From assembly GCA_049970095.1 (NCBI GenBank), contig JBMFNP010000023.1, positions 1 through 25,553 of the forward strand: 25,553 nucleotides of DNA, in the 5' to 3' direction. The DNA is from SKW197 sp049970095 (GTDB lineage: Archaea; Thermoplasmatota; Thermoplasmata; Lutacidiplasmatales; SKW197). The translations under genes and the position numbers were made by a program. Positions 1 through 8,800 of the stretch are shown here, in pieces (the stretch's first letter is position 1; each line of letters starts with the position of its first letter). The notes beneath the pieces were generated by a model, which saw only the letters and a program-made list of their open reading frames with translations, did no database searches and was not told the origin of the DNA.

Positions 1-1356
1 CTTCACAAAAACAAGAATTTGCATTTGCTCCCCTGGTTCTACACAATCTTTTATCTCCACACTTATGGAGAGAAAACGCAATGGCTCAATATTGATTGCT
101 ATCTCACCTAAACATTCCACATAACCGTAACCAGAAACTCTCGCAAAAATTTTTCCAGTTTCATTTCCAAAACCAGCATGGAATATTGCTGAGAAAGATC
201 CCTTGCTTACTGTCCCACTTGCAGGAAAGAAACTTCCAGAAAGATTTTCAGCCCAAAGGGAAATTGTCGCGTTGTTTATTGGAGAGCCTGTAAAGGCATC
301 CTTAACAATCACGGAAATTATTGTGTTCTCGCCTGGGTGCAATGTAGTTTTGCTTGCGGCTATGCTTACACTGAACATGCTCAGAGGTGTTGCACTCACC
401 TCATTGCTTGGCAAACTTTCGCCAAATTCATTTATAGCGGTTACATAATAGTAGTAAGTTACTCCAAACGAGACATTTGTGTCTGTAAATGTTGTTGTGC
501 TGGCATTAACTGTTGCATAGAGCTTTTCAGTGCCTGGGCTGAGACCACGGTAGATGTGGTAGGAGAGTATCGGAGCGTCTCCCTCAAACACAGGAGGGAG
601 CCAGGAAAGCACTATTTTTTGTTTACTTATTTGAGTTGCACCTATAAGGATTGGGGATGCAGGTATCTTTAAATCTATCATAAGACAGAAGATATATGTA
701 CTTGCAGAATTATTTTCTTCATCTTCTGCAAATATGTAGTAGTTTACACATTTTGAACTAGTGTATGGCAATTTAATTGTGCAGGTGTATTCCCCACCAT
801 ATGAATACCCTACGGAAAGATTCATTTTTTTCCGCTGCCATTCATTTTCTTCCGATGCTTTATAAAAAATTTCTACATTTTTAATAGAAAATTTGGAAGA
901 AATAATTTTTGAAACAAATGTGACATTAAGGGTAGTAGATGTGAGAATCGGGTGATGAATGATTGTGATGGCTGGAGGAACAGTAAGTGGAAAATAGTCT
1001 TTTGCATTAACAGCGCTGGGAACAGGATACGGGATGTCTACGATTCCGTCCATATTCTCATCTGGTGAAGTCCAGTCTGACCAGTAGTTGCCTCTATTTG
1101 TACTGTTCCAGTAATTAGGTCCACCACAAAAGGGTTGGGTTGCTTCAAACGCCCGGAGTTCATTTTCAAAAAAAGTATTGTTGTAGATCAAAAGATGATA
1201 ACAGCTATCAAGTCCTCCTCCCAATCCGATCCCTACTTCATTTTCTATTAGTGAATTATTTATGATTAATGATTCGTATCCCCCATCCAAGTATATTCCA
1301 CACCCATTTTTTAAAAAGGTATTCTTCTGAATGGTGAATTCTCCTACAGCCCAGCC
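1..1356 (-). pseudogene. 5'-truncated secreted beta-helix (NosD-like)/fibronectin III/Ig-like protein, runs off left edge
   Basis: An open frame of 452 codons without a stop runs from 1356 to the window start. It begins in mid-domain: beta-helix repeats (TIQKNTFLKNGCGIYL, LIINNSLIENEVGIGL, LLIYNNTFFENEL), then the NosD-type closing motif with GNYWSDWTSPDENMDGI and DYFPL, a fibronectin III domain (VLSWLPP, YYYYVTAINEFGES, about 421-610), then an Ig/invasin-like domain (TLHPGENTIISVIV) that leaves the window. Proteins of this kind are normally secreted and start with a signal peptide and many more beta-helix coils. Here an in-frame TGA lies at 1359-1357, there is no usable start before the repeats, and only 64 bp separate the frame from the SRP54 stop. 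The frame is also open upstream of that TGA, reading GNIYVRLSNTPY, so a nonsense change plus loss of the 5' part, or an assembly join, would both fit. Calling it a pseudogene is inference; the reading frame itself is seen. Confidence 0.7.
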
Positions 1357-1420
1357 TCAGTAAGGAGTGTTTGATAACCGCACATAAATGTTGCCCACCC
1401 ACTTTCCCTCCCTTGAGAAT

Positions 1421-2746
1421 TTAAACCTGAAAATCTTTCATCTGCTTTTCCAGTTGCTTTCGCATTTTCCTATCGCTCATTATTCCCTTTGCCGCTTTTT
1501 TTGACATCTCATAATATTTCAGGAGTTCACGCACATCTCTGGTTTCTACTCCAGCACCTCTTGCAATTCTTAAAATTCTGGAACCCTTTATTATATTTGG
1601 GTTCTCAAGTTCCTCATCAGTCATAGAGTCCATAATCACTTTGAATTTCTTCAATCTTGCCTGGGTTTCCTCAAGCTGCTTTTCGTCCACCTTCCCGCCA
1701 AAAGGCAAAAATGACATCACTTTCTGCAAGGGCCCTATGTTTGTCAAACTCTCCATCTGCTCATACATATCTTTCAGCGTAAATTTTCCGGCAATCATTT
1801 TCTTTGCCTGCTCTTCAATCCTTTCTGCCCTTCCGCTCTCTTTAATTTTTTCCAGCAATGTCTGCAAATCTCCCATGCCCAGCAATCTTGAGATAAATCT
1901 GGTGGGCTCAAATTCTTCAAGGTCCTCAATATGCTCTCCAACACCGATGCAGACGATGGGTGCCTGTGTTTCTGCTACTGCACTCAGTGCACCTCCGCCT
2001 TTCGCAGAGCCATCCAGTTTTGTTACAATAACCCCAGTAATTCCCACTGCCTCATGAAATGCTTTTGCCTGTGGACCTGCCTGCTGTCCAACTGTAGCAT
2101 CTATTACAAGGAAAATCTCGTCTGGCTTTGCAACAGTCGCTACTCGCTTTATTTCTTCTATAAGTTCGGTTTCAAGTGAATGTCTGCCAGATGTGTCTAT
2201 GATTTTCACCTGATAATTCGCTGTCTTTGCCAGACCATTTCTCACAATCTTAGCTGCCTTTATTTCCCCTTTTTCTCCGTAAAAACCAGCATTTGTTATT
2301 TTTGCAAGTTGCTGGAGCTGATCATGCGCTGCAGGGCGGTGCACATCCCCGGCGATAAGGGCAACATTCAACCCATGCTTTTGAAAATATTTTGCAAGTT
2401 TGCCGCATGTAGTGGTTTTTCCCTGACCGTACAGTCCCACCATCATTATCGTCTGGGGTTTGAGCGCAATTTTCTTTGGATTGCCAAGAATTTTGACAAG
2501 TTCTTCATAAATAATTTTTATCACATGCTCTCTGGAATTTACCCCTTCGGGTGGTTTTTCCTGGAGTGCCCTCTGTTCCACAGCCTTTGTGAGTTTGAGA
2601 ACAAGTTTTACATTTACATCAGCTTGTAATAAAGCTCTCTGGATGTCCCGTACCACTTCTTTTATCAGATCTTCGTTGATTTCCCTGGCCATCCCTATTT
2701 TTCTAAGCACATCCCTGAGAGAATTTCCGAGATTGTCTAACACCAT
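1421..2746 (-). CDS. srp54: Signal recognition particle 54 kDa subunit (SRP54/Ffh)
   Basis: The 441-residue product is the GTPase subunit of the signal recognition particle. It binds 7S RNA and hydrophobic signal sequences and docks ribosomes to FtsY at the membrane. The helical N domain covers about 1-95. The G domain shows the P-loop GLYGQGKTT (104-112), a DVHRPAA motif, DTSGRH (184-189) and TKLDGSAKGG (242-251). The Met-rich M domain runs from about 305 to the end with typical RILRIARGAGV. Length matches archaeal SRP54. The start ATG has GGAG 4 nt upstream and a TATA box about 60 bp upstream. It lies 135 bp downstream of the giant protease on the same strand, separated by a terminator-like hairpin, so it is probably transcribed on its own. 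DTSGRH instead of the common DTAGRH is a mild variant. Confidence 0.97.
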   Translation of the reverse strand: MVLDNLGNSLRDVLRKIGMAREINEDLIKEVVRDIQRALLQADVNVKLVLKLTKAVEQRALQEKPPEGVNSREHVIKIIYEELVKILGNPKKIALKPQTIMMVGLYGQGKTTTCGKLAKYFQKHGLNVALIAGDVHRPAAHDQLQQLAKITNAGFYGEKGEIKAAKIVRNGLAKTANYQVKIIDTSGRHSLETELIEEIKRVATVAKPDEIFLVIDATVGQQAGPQAKAFHEAVGITGVIVTKLDGSAKGGGALSAVAETQAPIVCIGVGEHIEDLEEFEPTRFISRLLGMGDLQTLLEKIKESGRAERIEEQAKKMIAGKFTLKDMYEQMESLTNIGPLQKVMSFLPFGGKVDEKQLEETQARLKKFKVIMDSMTDEELENPNIIKGSRILRIARGAGVETRDVRELLKYYEMSKKAAKGIMSDRKMRKQLEKQMKDFQV

Positions 2747-2804
2747 AAAACTCCAATTCTAATCATGGATTTAAAACCTGCGGAGTGGCAGGGGATGTAG
2801 CAAT

Positions 2805-2814
2805 TATTTAAATA
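2805..2814 (-). promoter_or_regulatory. TATA box for srp54
   Basis: The minus strand reads TATTTAAATA here, 59-68 bp upstream of the srp54 ATG. An archaeal start site about 25 bp downstream would give a leader of roughly 40 nt. It lies just after the terminator-like structure of the preceding gene. Predicted by eye only. Confidence 0.5.
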
Positions 2815-2849
2815 GAATCCGGTACTCACCAAAAACAGAAATAAGAAAT

Positions 2850-2874
2850 AAAAAAAAGGTCTAAAAAGTTTAGA
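2850..2874 (-). terminator. Terminator of the giant S8 protease gene
   Basis: On the minus strand a perfect 6-bp hairpin (TCTAAA-CTT-TTTAGA, 2874-2860) is followed two bases later by eight T residues (2857-2850) and further T-rich sequence. It starts 8 bp after the protease stop codon. T-runs are the main archaeal termination signal. Confidence 0.6.
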
Positions 2875-2881
2875 TCTGGAA

Positions 2882-5800
2882 TTATTGTGGTGTTTTTGTG
2901 TCGGGAGGTGCAGGTGGTGTTTCCTGCGTGCTTACTTCTTCTGTGCTTTCAGGTATTTGCTCTGGTGCACTGAGGCTCGGAGGTCTCCTCCTCATGAGGA
3001 GCAGAAGCACAATCACTGCAATGATAAGCCCTGCAAGGAGTCCAAGCACTGCAAGGAGCATCATTGTGTTGAGGTTATTCAGATCATCTTTCAGCTTGTC
3101 AATATTGTCTTTCTGCGTATCTATTGTCTTGTTAAGGTTGTCAAATTCATCGGATATTGTCTTTGTGCAAAGTACTCCGTATGTCTGAGCATTAACATTG
3201 CCAGCACTATCTATTGCCTTTACAGTCACGATGTTTGTGCCGTCTTTCAGGTTGAGCGTAGTTGCAAAGGTTCCATTCGCATCTACAGTTACCTTTACAC
3301 CATTGACATAAACCTCTGCACCTGGTTCTGTGGTTCCATTCAGGGTGCAGGTTGTTGAAGATGTTGTTGCTGGCAGCATCACAACAAGCACAGGTGGTGT
3401 AGTATCAATTTCTACAGTAATCTCAGAGGTAGTTGTGTGTCCAGCCCAGTCATCAGCAACTACATCAATGGTGTTTGTGCCCTCAGAGAGAGTAAGTGTG
3501 TATGTGAATGTGTATGTGAAATTGCCGTCTGATGTGTAAAATGCAGATGCCCCATTCACCTTGATGCTTTTTAGATTTGCATCCACAACCTTTCCATTGA
3601 TGGTAACTGTAGTTGAATTGATTGTTGTGTTGTTTTCTGGAGCATTAATTGTAATTTCTGGTGCCAGGGAGTCCACTACTACTTTGAGTTTTGTTGTGTA
3701 AGTATTGTGTGCAACATCTTCTGCATAGAATGTGATTTCATTGGTGCCTTCATTGAGTGTTAATAGTGTGTTGAAGGCCCCATTTGATGCTACCTGGACA
3801 TTGTTTCCATTAATCTTGAGGGTAGCACCAGGCTCTGTAGTCCCTGCAACGATTACGGATTTGTTTGCGATGATAGAGGCATCCATAGGTGAGCTTACGG
3901 TGATCACTGGAATTGTTGTGTCCACAACAACTGTTCTGGTGACTGTAGCTGTATTTCCTGCAAGGTCCTCTGCCACCACGGTAACAGTACCGCTGCCATC
4001 TGCAAGCACAAGAGCATATGTGAATGCACCGCCTGCACCCACAATTACTCCATAACCATTCACTGTGAGAGATTTGAGGTTTGCTTCTGTAAGTGTTCCG
4101 CTCACTATTACTGTTGATTTATTATAGACACTGTTAGGCGCTGGGTTTGTGAGTGTTATTACAGGTGGAGTTGCATCCACAATCACTTTGATTTCTTTGG
4201 TGTTCTTGTTTCCAGCTGCATCACTGCTTAGGACTTTGATTGTAAGTGCACCATCTGAAACAGCGAATTCACAGTAGAATGAGCCATCTGAAAATACTGT
4301 AGCATTGTAACCGTTTACAACCACTGTTGCACCTGGTTCTGTGCTCCCAGTTACATTGACAGATGTCGTAGAGATGTAGGTACCGTCCTGCGGACTTGAG
4401 ATTGTAAGAGCGGGTGGAATTGAATCTACAGTCACTGTGAGTGTTTCTGTAGTAACATGTCCCGCTTTATCTGTTGCCTTCACAGCTATTGTGTTTGTTC
4501 CTTCTGGAAGGTAAAGGCGCATTGCAAAGCTCCCATCTGCAGCTACATCAACCATTATTCCATTTACCTCCAGTTTGTCAAGATTTGCCTCTGTTACCTT
4601 ACCTGTGACAAGCACTTCACCAGTGTTAAGCACTGCACCGTTCTGCGGGTTAGATATTATCAGTACTGGGACTATCGTGTCCACAATTACATTTAACTCA
4701 ATATTGTTAGTGTTTCCTGCGGAATCATTGGCTGAGACCAATATTGTATTTGCACCTTCGTTCAGCGTAATTTCGCAGAAGAATTTGCCATCAGCTAGTA
4801 CAGTTGCAGGCACACCGTTCACCAAAACTGTTGCACCTGGGTCCGTAGTGCCAGTGACATTGACAATATTCGTTGGAATTACTATCCCATTTTCAGGGTT
4901 GGTCACTTTGAGTGATGGGCCTATAGTATCCACTGTGAATATTGTCTCAAAGGATGCATAGTTTCCTGCCTTGTCAAACATATCTATATGGAGGAAATGC
5001 TCCCCATCTCTGAGTGTGAATGGAATTGTGCAGTTTATGTAGTCCCCATCGTATCTTACGAGCCCTGAGAAGTTAAGGTAATCCAAGTACACATATGCCA
5101 CACCAAGCCCACTGTATCCTTGTGAGTCGTCACAGTACGCAAACACGGTAATGGTATTTGTGTTGACCACTGGTGTAGGATAGAGCAATCTGATTATTGG
5201 GGGAACTGTATCTACAATTGGAACTGTGTACTGGATGGTTGCAGCGTCATTTCCTGCCTTATCTATGGCATAAATACTATACTTGAAAGTACCAATCGGT
5301 TGGCCAGGTACCGTGTATTTGTAATAATCAGGGGCAAACTGTGTCATGCTTACATTAAAGTTCTGGTTGTCAGGTGTTGTGTATCTCAGTTTCACACTTT
5401 CAACCGCATAATTATCTGTAACTTTGCAGATTATGTCAAATGGCACCATCGCATCTTCTCTCAGAATAGGTATATGCTGAATTATTGGGTCCTGAGTATC
5501 TACAACTGGTACGGAGTATTGTATTGTGAAGTTCCAGTTACCGCATTTATCTACCGCAGAGATCACATAAAACAGGTTTCCTGGTTTCGGCTGTAGCGGG
5601 AGGAAATATGTGTAGGTGTTGCCACCCATCCACAGCATGCTTTCATTGCGGTTTACACTGTTTACATCTGTATAGTTGATGTACACTGCACTAACCTCTC
5701 CGTTATCTGTCACCTGTGCGGTAATTGCAGTACCAGTATTCACTTCTATGCTAGCTGGTGGTGTGTGGGTAATTACAGGAGGTGTTCCATCAATCATTAT

Positions 5801-8800
5801 TGTGTAATTCTCTGTTGGTGCATTGAATGGGAGCGCTGTCGGATGCCCGCTGTTGTCATATGCCACAAAGTAGTAATGGACTTCACCAGTGCTTGTTTGT
5901 GCGGGAATTGTAGCATTCCACACACCGTTGTAAGCGTCTCCGCTTGTCCTTACCATGTTAATCGGTGTATATGTCCATGAGCCTACATTTGCATAATACA
6001 GCGTAACATTTTTTACTCCGTCATCCACTTCCTTTGCCACCACACTTACTGGTATTGGAGTGTTGGCCGGTGCAGAAATCACTGGCGTGTGAAGAAGTGT
6101 TGGAATGTATGTGGTATTCCTATAGGCATACACTATTGCATTGTAGAGGAATTGTTTATCTGCAGCACAAGCTAGACCTGCATACTCTGGTATTCCAGAG
6201 GTATAAACTGTGGCCCCGAACCCATAGGTATTATTCACTATAATTGCTTCATCATTGTAATAATATGTGGTTCCGTTTGCAAGTTTTGTGCCTCCACCCA
6301 TCGCAAGACCTGCACACACATACATGCCTCCCCTATCCTCGCCACTCAGATATGGATTTGAGATCCTATTGAACACAGGGTGTGTAGGCACAAGCAGTGT
6401 GTAACCCGGAGGAGCATCTAACTCATCCCAGTAACCGTAAGGCGTCTGTGCAATTCCAAATGCAGGTGCGAGTTTCATGTTGTTTGTTGCACCATCTCCA
6501 AATGTCCATGCAGTAGCAACCGCACCATGTCCGTTATAGATGTAATCTTTGAGTGCCTGGATTTCTGCATCTGTGAATTCCCAGTTGTATCCTGTCCATG
6601 TACCGTCATCGCATGCATTTGAGATAAATACCACATGCGCTCCGGTGCTAATGAGGTCGTTGAGGCTAATATTTTCCTTGTTTAAAGTTAAATCAAATTC
6701 AATCATGTACTCCCCAAGCTTGTACCAATTCTGCTCAATTTCGGAAAACACAGTGTACTGGTATATATCCAGACCCCAGCTATCCACCATTGCAACCTTG
6801 ATTGGACCTTTTGGTGTAAATACATAAAGCTCGCCAGAGATTCTGTTGTTCCAGTCAACAGTTTCACCAGCTACTGGGTGCACATATATTTCTATGGTAT
6901 AAGTTCCCTCAGATGGAGGTGTGTATGCAAAGGAAACTGGTGCCTCATGCTTTGGTGCAATGCTTGAAATTGTTTTTGTCTGATTCACGACAGAGTTCAC
7001 AACAAGATCTACAGCCACATTCGTCTCTGTGTTTGTTCCTGCATTATAAACTGTAGTGTTGATGTAAATTTGCTGGTTTGGAGGTGTATAATCTGGTAAT
7101 TCTATGGATGTTGGGAAAAGATCATGGGCAAGGGGTGTGGAGTTCTCATATGCCCAGATAATTGCATTTGCAACAAATTGTATGTCTTGGGCATTTGCAT
7201 AACCTGCATACTCTGGAATATGGCCAAAGTATATTGCCTCTGCTGCTGCATATTTGTACTCAGTAATATTGGAATAACCTCCAGAAGATGTAGTGGCATT
7301 TGCTAGCAATGTAGCACTTGTAATATTTAGGTTTGCACATGCGTAGGGGTATCCAGGCATGTATGGTGCACTTATCTCGTTGAAAATTGGGTGTGTAGTA
7401 TTTAAAATTGTGAATGGGGAGGTAAGTGTTTCCGCCCAGACTCCTGGTGTATTGGGATCAAGCCCAAATGCGTCTGCAAGTTTCATGTTGTTTGGCACAT
7501 TAGTGTTAAATGTTCCGCTTGTAGCAATTATTCCATGAGCCATCATAATGTAAGTCTTTATTGCCTGGATTTCACTATCTGTGAATTCCCATCCATAACC
7601 CGCATTCCAAGCATCTGAAATAAAGAGCACATCTGCACCACTTGCTTTGAAATCCGCTAATGTTAGACCCTCCTTGTTCAGAGAATTTGTATCAAATTCA
7701 AACATGTAATTGCTGTACTTATACCAGGTGTTGTTTAGTGTTTCCCAGACCATATATGAAGAAGCGTCAGTACCCAGTGAATCCACAACCCCTATTTTGA
7801 TTGGGCCCACTGGAGTCCTAACATATGCCTTACCACTTATGATATTATTTGTTATCCTTGTCTCTCCAGGTACTGGGGTAACCTCAACAGAGATTTCTCT
7901 CGCACCTTCAACAGGGAAGGCATATGCAGTGCTCAATGTAGCCAGTTTTTTAGACTGCAGAGATGGAATGTATTTCACATCAATCTGGTTCCCATCTGCA
8001 TAGAATTTTACCTCAATGTTTGTTTCATCTTGTGTGCCTTTGTTAAATATTGTTGCGGTAATGTTTACGCTTTCACCTGGCAAGCTCCAGGATTTGTTTG
8101 TACTGATTGAGAGTGCAGCAAGGTCGTGTGGCTGTGGTGGATTCAGCCACTTTAGCACTCTATCAATCACAATAGTTCCGTTTGTCAGGTTTCTGTAGGT
8201 TATAGACTCAAATGGGAACCCAAAGAATACAGTTCTGAAACCTGCAGTTGCATCCTCGTATCTTATTGCACAGGAACGCCCATTTTGATCTGTGAATACT
8301 GTGACAGCATATGCATCTGGGTTTACTCTGTCGCCATAGTTTGTGAAGGGATATCTTAACCAGATATTGGTTAACCCATCACTTATTGGGTCCCCTGTCA
8401 CCCCGGTAATCCTTGTAACTCCTACATCATTAGTATAACTTCCGATGTGGAGATAGTTTTGACCGAATGTTGTAAGCCCAACATTCCAGAGATAGTCCTG
8501 TGCGGAGAGGAAGAGCCTGCCACCTCCATCCAGAAATGCAGCAAGATTTTGCTCATCTTGAGAGGTTAATGTTTGTGAGTAATCAGCACCGGTGGTCCAT
8601 ATCACCACATCGTAGCGCTTAAGGTCATCCAGCGATGGTGAGCCTGCAGAATATACATCCCAGACATCATAACTGTAGTTAGCGGCATCAAGTGCAGTGG
8701 TGAAGTACTGCTCATATGTACTCCCCCTGTCATCATCAACAAGTAAAATTTCAGGCGGTGGTAGTGTTGTAAAGGTATAATTTGCACCACTGTTGTTATC

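Noticed and set aside
1275..1412. A GTG-started ORF of about 49 codons on the minus strand just after srp54, with a GGGAGG site.
   Set aside because: It overlaps the clear beta-helix frame in a different phase, has no recognisable features and looks like chance.
3165..8130. CRISPR or tandem DNA repeats in the protease gene.
   Set aside because: The repeats are protein domains of about 250 bp or 1 kb with diverged nucleotide sequence, not short identical direct repeats.
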